Shown one piece after another: positions 15,794 through 24,135 of a stretch of 30,361 bases of DNA. The position numbers were made by a program, and so were the translations under genes. The stretch spans positions 1-30,361 of the forward strand of contig CAYQAJ010000028.1 of the NCBI GenBank assembly GCA_964415245.1, given 5' to 3'. The DNA comes from CAYQAJ01 sp964415245. Lineage in GTDB: Bacteria; Planctomycetota; Planctomycetia; Pirellulales; Pirellulaceae. Under the pieces are notes generated by a model. The model was not told where the DNA came from, did no database searches, and saw only the letters and a list, made by a program, of their open reading frames with translations. Each line of letters starts with the position of its first letter. The first letter of the stretch is position 1.

Positions 15794-15867
15794 GAGTGCA
15801 GAATGCGGAATGCAGAGTAATAACTTTGCAGCGCTATTCTGCACTCTTCATTCTGCATTCGAACTCC
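15794..15867. repeat. Heptamer inverted repeat (GAATGCA type)
   Basis: Units GAGTGCA, GAATGCG, GAATGCA, GAGTAAT run in phase from 15794 to 15821; units ATTCTGC, ACTCTTC, ATTCTGC, ATTCGAA run in phase from 15836 to 15863. The best pairing is 15801-15818 against 15843-15860 (16 of 18 complementary, 24-nt loop). It fills the 122-bp spacer between two plus-strand genes. Confidence 0.85.
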
Positions 15868-15895
15868 GCTTACCGCCCTTGCAAACCCACTTGCC

Positions 15896-16231
15896 ATGAC
15901 GCTCTTCCCCACCAAGCTCGAACGCGCCGGCGACGACACGCTCATCATCGAGTGGAGCGACGGCCAGCGGCGCCGTTACCCGATGCGCGAGCTGCGCGAA
16001 GCTTGCCCCTGTGCTACGTGCCGCGAGAAACGCCGCGAGCCGCCCAAACCGGCCACGCTACTACTACCCGTGCTGAGCATTGCCGAAACGCTGCCGCCGC
16101 GAATTGCGTCGATGAAGCCGGTCGGCAACTACGCCTACGGAATCGAGTTCAACGACGGACACAACACGGGCATCTTCACGTTCGAGTTTCTGCGGTCGCT
16201 GGGGGAGGAATTGCCAGGCGCCGGGTCGTGA
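15896..16231 (+). CDS. DUF971 (GBBH-like N-terminal) zinc-binding domain protein
   Basis: 111 residues, the size of a stand-alone DUF971 protein. Recognisable blocks are LIIEWSDGQRRRYP, the cysteine cluster ACPCATC (Cys37, Cys39, Cys42), and NYAYGIEFNDGHNTGIF with His89. In gamma-butyrobetaine hydroxylase the equivalent N-terminal domain binds zinc through three Cys and one His, all present here. Stand-alone members have been linked with iron-sulfur protein maturation, but the molecular role is not settled. It follows the PLP enzyme in the same direction, though a heptamer hairpin lies between. Its TGA stop at 16229-16231 directly abuts the stop of lepA on the other strand with no spacer. Confidence 0.9.
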   Translation: MTLFPTKLERAGDDTLIIEWSDGQRRRYPMRELREACPCATCREKRREPPKPATLLLPVLSIAETLPPRIASMKPVGNYAYGIEFNDGHNTGIFTFEFLRSLGEELPGAGS

Positions 16232-18046
16232 TTACCCGCGGTCTTCGCCCGAGTCGAGGACCGCCAGAAAGGCCTTCTGCGGGATATCGACCTGGCCGAT
16301 CGACTTCATCCGCTTCTTGCCTTCCCGCTGTTTGGCCCATAGTTTGCGTTTGCGGGTAATGTCGCCGCCGTAGCACTTGGCGGTGACGTTCTTGCGCATG
16401 GCCGGCACGGTTTCGCGGGCGATGATCCGCGAACCGATCGCCGCCTGCACTGCCACCTCGAACATGTGGCGGTCGATCTCCGACTTGAGCCGTTTCACCA
16501 CCGCGCGGCCCCGTCGATCGGCGTCGGCCCGATTGCAGATGAACGACAGTGCGTCGACGCGTTTGCCGTTGACCAGAATGTCAAGCCGCACCAGGTCGGC
16601 GGGAAAGTAGCCAACCAACTCGTAGTCCATCGTGCCGTAGCCGCGTGTGGCGCTTTTGAGCCTGTCGTGCAAGTCGTAGATCACTTCGCCCAACGGCAGA
16701 TCGTAAGTGAGCATGGTGCGCGTCGGCGACAAGTACTCAGTTCGCACGTGCACGCCGCGGCGATCCTGGCACAGCTTCATCACCGGTCCCAGGTACTCGG
16801 CCGGCTGGATCAGGTTCACCCGCACCACCGGCTGACGGAACTCTTCGATGTTGCCGGCGTCGGGCACTTCCTGCGGGCGGTGAATTTCCAGCGTCTCGCC
16901 CTCGCGGGTGACAATCTCGTACGTGACGTTGGGGGCCGTCTGCACGAGGTCAACGTCCGACTCGCGCTCCAACCGCTGCTGTACGATCTCCATGTGCAGC
17001 ATGCCCAAAAAGCCGCAGCGGAAGCCGAAGCCGAGCGCCTCGCTCGATTCGGGCGCGAACTCGAAGCTGGGATCGTTGATCGAGAGTTTCTCGAGCGCGT
17101 CGCGCAGGGCCGTGAATTCCTGCCCGTCCGACGGGTACAGGCCGCAATACACCATTCGCTTGGGCGGCCGGTAGCCGGGCAGCGGCGCCACGTTGGCGTC
17201 GCCCGACGCGCCGACCGTGTCGCCGATGTGTACCTGGCTGAGCGACTTGATGTTGCAGATCACATAGCCCACTTGCCCCGCTTGCAGGGTTGGGCAGGCG
17301 AGGCGTCGCGGCGTGAACTGGCCCAGCTCGATGACTTCGTGCGTCGTGCCGCCGCGCAGCAAGCGTACCTTTTGCCCCTTGCGCAAGGTTCCCTCCATCA
17401 CCCGCACGTAGATGATCGCGCCGCGGAACTCGTCGTAGTGCGAATCGAATACCATGGCCCGCAACGGAGCATTGGGATCGCCCGTGGGGGGCGGCACGCG
17501 GTCGATCACCGCGTCGAGCAGCTCGCGCACGCCCTGGCCCGTCTTGGCGCTGACGCGGAAGATGGTCTCCGGGTCGATGGCCAGCGAATGTTCCATTTCG
17601 TAGGCCACTTCGTCGGTTCGGGCGTCGGCCATGTCGATCTTGTTGATGACCGGCAGGATTGCCAGGTTGTGCTCCATGGCGGCGAAGCCATTGGCGACGG
17701 TCTGAGCTTCAACGCCCTGGCAGGCGTCGACCAACAGCATGGCCCCCTCGCAGCACGAGAGCGAACGCGATACTTCGTAATGGAAGTCGACGTGCCCGGG
17801 CGTGTCGATCAGGTTGAGCTCGTACCGCTGACCGCCGCGCTGGTGATACATCACCACGGCCTTGGCCTTGATGGTGATGCCCCGCTGCCGCTCGAGGTCC
17901 ATGGCGTCGAGCACCTGCTCCTTCATGTCCCGCTGGCTGACGGTGCCGGTCATTTCCAATAGCCGATCGGCCAACGTGCTCTTGCCGTGGTCGATGTGGG
18001 CAATGATGCAGAAGTTGCGAATGTGCTGGCAGTCGATTGCGGACAT
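16232..18046 (-). CDS. lepA: Elongation factor 4 (LepA), back-translocating ribosomal GTPase
   Basis: 604 residues, full length for LepA (about 600). GTPase motifs are complete: P-loop AHIDHGKS (16-23), RGIT, DTPGH (81-85) and NKID (135-138). Domains II, III and V follow, and the LepA-specific C-terminal domain is present, with CYGGDITRKRKLWAKQ and the terminal motif MKSIGQVDIPQKAFLAVL. EF4 acts on ribosomes in the cytoplasm or at the membrane and influences initiation and elongation under stress. The ATG at 18046 has no Shine-Dalgarno; a heptamer hairpin occupies the upstream spacer. It converges with and directly abuts the DUF971 gene. Confidence 0.98.
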   Translation of the reverse strand: MSAIDCQHIRNFCIIAHIDHGKSTLADRLLEMTGTVSQRDMKEQVLDAMDLERQRGITIKAKAVVMYHQRGGQRYELNLIDTPGHVDFHYEVSRSLSCCEGAMLLVDACQGVEAQTVANGFAAMEHNLAILPVINKIDMADARTDEVAYEMEHSLAIDPETIFRVSAKTGQGVRELLDAVIDRVPPPTGDPNAPLRAMVFDSHYDEFRGAIIYVRVMEGTLRKGQKVRLLRGGTTHEVIELGQFTPRRLACPTLQAGQVGYVICNIKSLSQVHIGDTVGASGDANVAPLPGYRPPKRMVYCGLYPSDGQEFTALRDALEKLSINDPSFEFAPESSEALGFGFRCGFLGMLHMEIVQQRLERESDVDLVQTAPNVTYEIVTREGETLEIHRPQEVPDAGNIEEFRQPVVRVNLIQPAEYLGPVMKLCQDRRGVHVRTEYLSPTRTMLTYDLPLGEVIYDLHDRLKSATRGYGTMDYELVGYFPADLVRLDILVNGKRVDALSFICNRADADRRGRAVVKRLKSEIDRHMFEVAVQAAIGSRIIARETVPAMRKNVTAKCYGGDITRKRKLWAKQREGKKRMKSIGQVDIPQKAFLAVLDSGEDRG

Positions 18047-18094
18047 GCGAGGAGGGGCGCGGCGTGGGGGATGTGCGTAGTGAAATGGTGGTGT

Positions 18095-18170
18095 GTTGTT
18101 GGTTGTCGGTGGTCAGTTGTCCGTTGCTTCTATTCTCCGAACTGAAAACTGAACACCGAAAACTGAAAAC
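18095..18170. repeat. Heptamer hairpin (GTTGTCG-type arm, AACTGAA-type arm)
   Basis: Left arm 18095-18125 consists of in-phase units GTTGTTG, GTTGTCG, GTGGTCA, GTTGTCC. Right arm 18140-18170 consists of AACTGAA, AACTGAA, CACCGAA, AACTGAA. The arms are complementary at 24 of 31 positions across a 14-nt loop. It lies in the 163-bp spacer between the ROK kinase stop and the lepA start, both on the minus strand. Confidence 0.88.
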
Positions 18171-18209
18171 TCGCATCCGCCGTCGCCGGTGGCTCCGGGC
18201 TAAACGAGG

Positions 18210-19250
18210 TCACGCTCGCTTCGCCTTGTGGTAGGCGGCACGTGCGATCCCTGCGGCGCCGATATAGCCGGCGTCGCCTCCCAGGCTGGCGAAGTCGATG
18301 ACAATGTGCTTGGCCAGGACAGGAAACGTGCGCTGGTGAACCACCTCGCGCACGCGGTCGAGAAACTGTTGACCGAGCGCCGACTCATGCCCGCCGAAAT
18401 TCATGGCTCCGCCCAGGATCACCGCGGCCGGATCGACCGTGTGCATCAGCGTGACGATCCCCACGCCGAGATAGAAGGCCGTGTCGAGCACGAGTTCCAG
18501 CGACAGCTTGTCGCCTTGCTCGGCACACTGGGCAATGAGCAGAGGCGTGATCGGATCGCCGGCCTCGATCTTCTTCTTTAGCGCGCTGCCGCTTTTCTTC
18601 GCCAACGCTTCTTCGGCCCGTTTCACCAGCGCGGTAGCGCTGGCATACGCCTCGATGTGGCCCCGCTGGCCGCAACTGCACATGCGGGCGTCGTCGTGGT
18701 AGTCGATGATAATGTGTCCGCACTCGCTGCCGTGGCTGTGCTCGCCGTCGATCGACAGGTCGCCGATGATGATGCCACCCCCCACGCCGGTGCCCAGCGT
18801 GAGCATGATGATGCTGGGAAAAGCGCGCCCGCTCCCCACCCAGTACTCGCCGAACGCCGCCGCGTTGCCGTCGTTGGCGAACGAGACGGGGCGCCCGCTT
18901 GCCTCGCTCAGCCGGTCGCGGATGGGAAAGTTGCGCCAATGCGGCAGGTTCGGCGGCTCCAGCATCATGCCGGCCGGGATATCCATCGTGCCGGGTGTGC
19001 CCAGCCCGATCGCGACCGCCTCATTCTGCGCAAGGCCCAGCTCGCGTAGCGTCTGCTTGATGGTGCTGCTGGTGCGGGCCACAAGGTCGTCGGGCCCCTT
19101 CTCTTCCTCGGTGGGAATGCTGGTGCGGGCCAGCGACCGGCCGGCGTCGTCGACCAGCCCGATCTTGGTGTTGGTGCCGCCGACGTCGACCCCCACGAAC
19201 AAGGGGCGCTCGGCGTTGTCAACGTCGACGGCGTGCAGGCGATTGGTCAT
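18210..19250 (-). CDS. ROK-family sugar kinase (probable glucokinase)
   Basis: 346 residues, slightly longer than typical bacterial ROK glucokinases (about 310-330) because of an N-terminal extension of about 15 residues. ATP-binding DVGGTNTK (22-29), the catalytic Asp in FANDGNAAAFGEYW (Asp127), the phosphate loop LGTGVGGGII (152-161) and the ROK signature region are present. The zinc site is SECGHI (His179) plus CSCGQRGHIE (Cys191, Cys193, His198); the third cysteine of the usual CxCGxxGCxE is replaced by His. The family phosphorylates glucose or a related hexose in the cytoplasm. No DNA-binding domain is attached, so this is a kinase rather than a NagC-type repressor. A promoter candidate lies 48-76 bp upstream. 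Confidence 0.93.
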   Translation of the reverse strand: MTNRLHAVDVDNAERPLFVGVDVGGTNTKIGLVDDAGRSLARTSIPTEEEKGPDDLVARTSSTIKQTLRELGLAQNEAVAIGLGTPGTMDIPAGMMLEPPNLPHWRNFPIRDRLSEASGRPVSFANDGNAAAFGEYWVGSGRAFPSIIMLTLGTGVGGGIIIGDLSIDGEHSHGSECGHIIIDYHDDARMCSCGQRGHIEAYASATALVKRAEEALAKKSGSALKKKIEAGDPITPLLIAQCAEQGDKLSLELVLDTAFYLGVGIVTLMHTVDPAAVILGGAMNFGGHESALGQQFLDRVREVVHQRTFPVLAKHIVIDFASLGGDAGYIGAAGIARAAYHKAKRA

Positions 19251-19297
19251 CGGCAGGCGCGGGAGTGCGTTGGCAGATCGAAACAGGCGTCTTGCGA

Positions 19298-19326
19298 AGT
19301 ATAGAGGCTGGCCGCATTTCGGGCAA
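19298..19326 (-). promoter_or_regulatory. Candidate promoter of the ROK kinase gene
   Basis: On the minus strand TTGCCC (19321-19326) and TATACT (19298-19303) are separated by exactly 17 bp; the -10 matches 5/6. It lies between the heptamer inverted repeat and the start codon, giving a 5' leader of about 40 nt. Confidence 0.5.
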
Positions 19327-19351
19327 AGGCAGCTTAAAGAGCGGGTTTCGC

Positions 19352-19468
19352 ATGCAGAGTGCAGAATGCAGAGTGCAGAGTGGCGGGGGGAGCGCCCTTT
19401 CGATTGCCGATGGCCCGCTGATGTTCCTCGATTTCCTCACTCTGCAATCTGCATTCTGAACTCTGCAT
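19352..19468. repeat. Near-perfect inverted repeat of TGCAGAG-type heptamers
   Basis: Left arm 19352-19382 and right arm 19438-19468 (31 nt each) are complementary at 29 of 31 positions with a 55-nt loop. The left arm reads as in-phase units TGCAGAG, TGCAGAA, TGCAGAG, TGCAGAG. It separates the transglutaminase gene stop from the ROK gene promoter, both genes on the minus strand. Confidence 0.92.
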
Positions 19469-19513
19469 TTGATTCACCGCACGCGCCTTCGAATCGCACC
19501 GCTGCGTGGCTGC

Positions 19514-22500
19514 CTAATTGGATGCCGCGGCCTTCTCGTACCGCTCGATCTGCCGGCGCAACTCGGCCAGGTCGCGTCGGTCCACGTCGTCCGTGCCTTC
19601 GCCGCGGCGCTTCACCAGAGCGCGGGCCTCGGCGGCGATCGTCTCGCCGCTCTCAAAGTCGCCCAGCTCGAGACAGCAATCCACCAGCGCCGAGTACACG
19701 CTGGGCGAGTCGATGTCGGGCCGTACCACCTGAACCGCATCGGCGAACTGCTTGCGGCGGTGATGGGCGACAATTAGCGTGCCGGCAGCTTGCGGCCGAT
19801 CGGGCTCGAGTTCCAGCGCCTCGGCCGCCAGGTCGGCCGCGCTCTCAAACCGATCCAAACGAAGAAACAGACCGGCCGCCAGCTCCAGGCCCTCCGGATC
19901 GTCCTCGACCACCGACGCCAAACGGCGGGCGATCTTCAGCGCCCCCGCCCGGTCGTCGCCGTCGATGGATGCGCGCACCGCTCCCGCCAAGGCGGCCCTG
20001 CTGAGCGGGTACACGTAAGCGGCGTAAAGAAACTCCTCCAGCGCCTCGTCCGGCCGGATCAAAAGCAGCAGCGCCTCACCCTTGAGCACGCACAACTCCT
20101 CCCAGCCCTCTGCCGACGGATAGACGGCCGAGGCCACGTCAAGCTGTCGAACCGCGTCGGCAGCCTGTTTGCCATCCAGCGCGTGTCGCGCCAATTCGCA
20201 ATCCGCCCGCGCTTGCATCTCGGGCGTGGCGCCAGCGGCCAGCTCGAGCAGCAACTTTTGGGCGTCATCGCTCTTACCGTTTAAGCGCAGCGCCCGGGCC
20301 AACTCGAGTTGGAAGTCGTGCCGGTCGGGCCACTTCTCGACCATCTTCTGATAACAGGCGAGGCGACCTTCGTCGTCGGGGGCCAACTCGGCCTTGAGCT
20401 GCCAAAGGCGCGGCGCGTCGTTGCCCGAACCGATGGCCGACTCGACGATCTTGCCCGCCTCCTCGATGTCGCCGTCGGCGGCCAGCGCTTCGGCGATTGT
20501 CGCGATCGCCGCTTCGTCGCCGAGACAGTCGCCCGCCTGCTCGATCAGCTCCGCCTTCACTTCCGGATCGAAAGGTACGTCGAATGCAAGGCTGGCCGAG
20601 ACGGCGCCAAGCTGCAGAGCGTCGTTAAGAAACTCCTGAAACTCGGGCACATCGTTCGGTTGGACAGGCGAGTTTTCCAGCGTGAGCCGCCAGCGAACCT
20701 CGAACTCGTGCAGCTCGTCGTCGAGCACCTCCACGTCCACCCGCGCCGTCCCCCACCGCGACTTTACCTCGGACGACTCGGTCAGCGCATTGGCATAGAA
20801 CACCTCGGGCAGCACGAGGCGCAGGCGGCTGTCGAGCTCTACCGGATCGAATCCAACGGGCGACTTGCGGTCGTCGCCCACGTCGATCGACAGGTAGCTC
20901 TGGAAGTCGGGTGCGTGGATGTCGATCTGCCGCGCATCGAGCTCGTCCGTCTCCACCAGGTCGGGCACGTCGAACTCCAACGTGACGCGAAGCGGCCCGT
21001 CGGCCTCGGATAGCCCTTCGATGGGCGACGCATCGTCGACCATTCGTGCATGAGCATAATACGACAGGTAATCGCGGAACTGGTCGTAACGGCGATTCTC
21101 CGGCAGCACCGAATACAGGTACGACCGCCACAGTTCGGCCGCCGCGCCGAAGTATTGCGTGTCGACTCGCCAGTGGGCCGACCCGCCGATTCCCACGCCC
21201 ACCGCGACGCGATTCTCGATGTGGTTTTCGGCCGCCGTCTTGGAAGGAGTGGTGACAAGGCGGCAGCCCTGAGCATCGACAACATAGGCTCGGCAGCCGT
21301 GCAGGTCGCTGCGTAGCTGATCCCAGGGGGTCCAGGTGGCCGTGGGATCCATCCAAAGCTGCCGCCCATCCAGCTCCGCCAGTAGAATCGCGTGGTTGGC
21401 CAGTGGCGAGGGAACCTCGCTGCAAAGCTGCGACTCGTCGTCGGTGTTGAGAAACACCAGACCCGAAGCGATGCCCGCCTCCGCCAGCATCACGTGCAAA
21501 AGCTGCGATACGTCGTTGCAGTTTCCGTACCGCTTGTCGAGCACTGTCTGCGGCGGATGGGGTCGGTAACCGAACGCCCCATGCCGGATCGAGAGGTAAC
21601 GCACGTTGTCGCGGACCCAGCGGGCCAGCTCGCGCGTCTTGTCCATCGGCGTCGGGCAGTCGCGCGTGATCTCAGCCACCAGCGCGCTCAATTCGGGCGT
21701 TACGGTCTCGCACTGCTTATGCAGCCGATCGATGGTCGCGCCTACGTTGTCCCACGATTCGTACGTCGAGAAATCGATGCCCGGCTGCTCGGCTTCCAGC
21801 CGAGTGGCTTCTTCGTGTGGGAGCGGGGCAACGTCGGCGGCCCGCCACGTGTAGCGCATCTCCTCGTCGGTGTTGGCGACCTGCGGTTCCACGTCGCTCG
21901 CCGAAGCGTGGTACCGCAGCTTCTTGCCCGCCGGCAGGCTCACCACCAACTCGCTGCGGTGCACGGGATACGTGGGATCGGCGAATTCGAAACGGCCGAA
22001 CGCCTGTCCGCCAAACTGTGGATCGACGCCGCTGCGGGTGTACTTGATCTCCACCACGTCCCCCACCTCGAGCCCGGCCAGCGAAACCATCACATACTTC
22101 GAAAGGTCGTAATCGGCGAAGTCGGTGTTTTCGTCGCGAACGTGGATGTCTTCGTCGTCGGCGTCAATCACCCTGCCGTCCGCCTTGTGGACCCGCGCCG
22201 CGTTGAGCGTGATCGATTCGAACGTCTGGTCGTACCACAACGGCCACTCGCCCATCGCATCGAGCCCGTTGCGATTGTTGATCCGCGCCAGGTAATGGTG
22301 CGTCGTTTGCACGCTGCCGTCGCCGGCCAGCACGTACGCGTCACGGACCAACAGATAGCAGCCGTCGTGATCGTGGACGAAGCTCTCGGGCAGCTCTTCG
22401 AGCATGGCCCGATCGAACGCCACCGCATCGGGATCGGACGCGGGGCCGCGAGCAACGGGCGCCTCGGCGTTTTCAGCGGCATAGGCACCGCCCGCCGCGC

Positions 22501-22630
22501 AGGGCGAGGCGCTCGTGACCAGTTCGAACCAGGCGCCTTGCGGCCCGCTCGATACCGCCAAACCAAGGGAGAACAGGCCAACCGTCCAAAGGGCGCGGCC
22601 GACAAACCGCCGCGGCGAGAGTGATGCCAT
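19514..22630 (-). CDS. Secreted DUF3857-transglutaminase-like protein with C-terminal TPR region
   Basis: 1038 residues. An N-terminal hydrophobic segment with preceding arginines (PRRFVGRALWTVGLFSLGL) is a signal peptide or anchor, with a possible cleavage after AYA near residue 50. About residues 75-300 match DUF3857 (VLAGDGSVQTTHHYLARI, then WPLWYDQTFESITL). The transglutaminase-like core follows, with a complete candidate triad: Cys371 in YGNCNDVSQLL, His413 in NHAILLAEL and Asp428 in WMDPTATW. Beta-rich sequence leads to a helical TPR-like half from about residue 700 (repeating A-x-L-x-L-x-P patterns). The family acts in the envelope as a peptidase, transglutaminase or amidase-like enzyme; the substrate is unknown. 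Its promoter candidate is at 22673-22700 and it diverges from the HEAT protein gene. Confidence 0.88.
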   Translation of the reverse strand: MASLSPRRFVGRALWTVGLFSLGLAVSSGPQGAWFELVTSASPCAAGGAYAAENAEAPVARGPASDPDAVAFDRAMLEELPESFVHDHDGCYLLVRDAYVLAGDGSVQTTHHYLARINNRNGLDAMGEWPLWYDQTFESITLNAARVHKADGRVIDADDEDIHVRDENTDFADYDLSKYVMVSLAGLEVGDVVEIKYTRSGVDPQFGGQAFGRFEFADPTYPVHRSELVVSLPAGKKLRYHASASDVEPQVANTDEEMRYTWRAADVAPLPHEEATRLEAEQPGIDFSTYESWDNVGATIDRLHKQCETVTPELSALVAEITRDCPTPMDKTRELARWVRDNVRYLSIRHGAFGYRPHPPQTVLDKRYGNCNDVSQLLHVMLAEAGIASGLVFLNTDDESQLCSEVPSPLANHAILLAELDGRQLWMDPTATWTPWDQLRSDLHGCRAYVVDAQGCRLVTTPSKTAAENHIENRVAVGVGIGGSAHWRVDTQYFGAAAELWRSYLYSVLPENRRYDQFRDYLSYYAHARMVDDASPIEGLSEADGPLRVTLEFDVPDLVETDELDARQIDIHAPDFQSYLSIDVGDDRKSPVGFDPVELDSRLRLVLPEVFYANALTESSEVKSRWGTARVDVEVLDDELHEFEVRWRLTLENSPVQPNDVPEFQEFLNDALQLGAVSASLAFDVPFDPEVKAELIEQAGDCLGDEAAIATIAEALAADGDIEEAGKIVESAIGSGNDAPRLWQLKAELAPDDEGRLACYQKMVEKWPDRHDFQLELARALRLNGKSDDAQKLLLELAAGATPEMQARADCELARHALDGKQAADAVRQLDVASAVYPSAEGWEELCVLKGEALLLLIRPDEALEEFLYAAYVYPLSRAALAGAVRASIDGDDRAGALKIARRLASVVEDDPEGLELAAGLFLRLDRFESAADLAAEALELEPDRPQAAGTLIVAHHRRKQFADAVQVVRPDIDSPSVYSALVDCCLELGDFESGETIAAEARALVKRRGEGTDDVDRRDLAELRRQIERYEKAAASN

Positions 22631-22672
22631 GATCGATAGTCCCGGGAGGGAGTTTTTACGCCAATCGGCTCC

Positions 22673-22700
22673 ATTATGGATTGGCCAGGAACCTTTGCAA
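22673..22700 (-). promoter_or_regulatory. Candidate promoter of the transglutaminase-like gene
   Basis: On the minus strand TTGCAA (22695-22700) and CATAAT (22673-22678, 5/6 to consensus) are 16 bp apart, 43 bp upstream of the ATG at 22630. Confidence 0.5.
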
Positions 22701-22760
22701 ATGACGCTCGATGGGCGTTCCGATACTTGCTGTATGTGGTTGCAGGACGGGCGCGGGGTC

Positions 22761-22766
22761 TATAAT
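22761..22766 (+). promoter_or_regulatory. Perfect -10 hexamer for the HEAT protein gene
   Basis: TATAAT preceded by GGGTC and followed by GGGAG, 67 bp before the ATG at 22834. No strong -35 is visible at 16-18 bp. It is back to back with the minus-strand promoter at 22673-22700, so both divergent genes appear to have their own promoter. Confidence 0.5.
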
Positions 22767-22833
22767 GGGAGCCCGGTGTGCGCCGCATCGGCGGCGTATG
22801 TGCTTTTGGCTTCCTGGAAGACGCACGTAGCGA

Positions 22834-24036
22834 ATGACGCAAGGTACGGCGTTGCGACTGGTTCTGACTGGGCTGGCGATCGGCCTGCTGGCCGCGACGC
22901 TGCGCGCTCAGCAGGACACCGCCGATTCGCCCACGAGGGACCCCGCGGCCGATGCTGCTTCCGTCGCGCGGCTCATCGAACAACTCGGCGACGGTTCCTT
23001 CGCCGTGCGCGAGGCGGCGGCCCGCGATCTGGTCGGGCGCGGCTTGGCCGCGCGCGAGGCGCTCGTCGAGGCACTGCGGCACGACGACCTGGAAGTGCGC
23101 CTCCGCGCCGAGCAGCTACTCAAGCTCATCGACCGGGCGGAGCTGGAAGAGCGGCTGGCCAAGCTGCTGGCCGACGAGCGAGGCCGCCCCGATCACAAGC
23201 TCCCCTGCTGGACCCTGTACCGCGAGGCGATCGGCCGCGATCGCCCGGCACGCGAGCTGTACGTCGAGGTCGTGCGTGCCGAGAACGAGTTGCTCGAAGC
23301 GGTGGAGCGCGGCGACGAGATTCGCACTCGTCTGCTCGTCGATCGCGTGCAAGCCGTCCTGGAGTCGTCCTCCACCAACCTGCCGCAGAGTTTCTCGCGT
23401 GCAACGCTGGCCGCGGTGCTGCTGGCATCGCTCGACGCGGACATCCAGTCGTCGCCCCAAATCACGGCGCTGGTGTACAACATGTTGGGCCAGCCGCCGG
23501 CGCGCAGCGCCGTGCAGGAGCCCGATCACCAGGAAATGATGCTGAAAATGGTGGCCGCCTGGTTCCTGGCCAACGCCGAAAACCCGACGGTCGCCAACGG
23601 TCTCACGTTGGTGCAGCAGTATGGCCTGGACGACGTGGCGCTGACCATGGCGCGAAAAGTGCTCACGCGGGAGACTCCCCCGCCGTCGTCGGTGGCCTAT
23701 GCGGCGCTGGCCTTGGGCAAGCTGGGAACGCACGACGACGTGCCGCTCCTAGAGCCGCATCTGGCGAACAAAACCGTGTGCCACGCCTGGAGCACGCCGC
23801 AGTTTCCGGAGGTCATCAAGATCGAAGTCCGCGACGTGGTGCTGGCCGTGCTGGTCCACCTCACCGGCCAGGAGCACAAGGAGTACGGCTTCGACCTGCT
23901 GCAGGAAGACCCGATGACGCTCTATCGCATCTACACGCTCGGCTTTCCCGAGAACGAGAAGCGCGAAGCGGCGATGGAGAAATGGCGGGTGTGGGCCGGC
24001 GAGAAACCAAACGCCCCGGCACTCAAGCCGGAATGA
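22834..24036 (+). CDS. Secreted HEAT-repeat protein, unknown function
   Basis: 400 residues with a signal peptide (LRLVLTGLAIGLLAATLRAQ, cleavage near residue 25). Residues about 44-105 hold HEAT-like helices with the pattern IEQLGDGSFAVREAAARDLV and EALRHDDLEVRLRAEQLL, a motif that recurs in many planctomycete exported proteins. The middle (about 110-290) is mostly helical; a further HEAT-like unit appears around VAYAALALGKLGTHDDVPLL. The C-terminus ends in a helical EKWRVWAGEK segment. HEAT repeats form protein-binding solenoids, so a scaffold role in the periplasm is the most one can say. It converges with the membrane ATPase gene, 99 bp apart. Confidence 0.85.
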   Translation: MTQGTALRLVLTGLAIGLLAATLRAQQDTADSPTRDPAADAASVARLIEQLGDGSFAVREAAARDLVGRGLAAREALVEALRHDDLEVRLRAEQLLKLIDRAELEERLAKLLADERGRPDHKLPCWTLYREAIGRDRPARELYVEVVRAENELLEAVERGDEIRTRLLVDRVQAVLESSSTNLPQSFSRATLAAVLLASLDADIQSSPQITALVYNMLGQPPARSAVQEPDHQEMMLKMVAAWFLANAENPTVANGLTLVQQYGLDDVALTMARKVLTRETPPPSSVAYAALALGKLGTHDDVPLLEPHLANKTVCHAWSTPQFPEVIKIEVRDVVLAVLVHLTGQEHKEYGFDLLQEDPMTLYRIYTLGFPENEKREAAMEKWRVWAGEKPNAPALKPE

Positions 24037-24050
24037 CGGTCAACTCCGCC

Positions 24051-24117
24051 CGTCCATCTCGTCCATTGCGTCCATCTCGTCCATACTCTTGCACGCTGCA
24101 CGCTGCACTCTGCATTC
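24051..24117. repeat. Tandem arrays: four 9-bp units then four 7-bp units
   Basis: 24051-24086 is four copies of CGTCCATNN (period 9). 24090-24117 is four copies of TGCACGC with drift to TGCATTC (period 7). Together they fill most of the 99-bp spacer between two convergent genes. Confidence 0.85.
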
Positions 24118-24135
24118 CCGCCCTCACCCGCCGCG

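Noticed and set aside
16466..17962. Long plus-strand open frame antisense to lepA
   Set aside because: lepA is unmistakable and full length on the other strand; the antisense product has no family features.
18210..19250. NagC/XylR-type ROK transcription repressor
   Set aside because: No N-terminal winged helix; the ATP-binding motif starts at residue 22, so it is a kinase.
21392..22624. 410-codon plus-strand frame antisense to the transglutaminase gene
   Set aside because: The minus-strand protein has the catalytic triad and DUF3857; the antisense product is low-complexity Arg/Val/His sequence.
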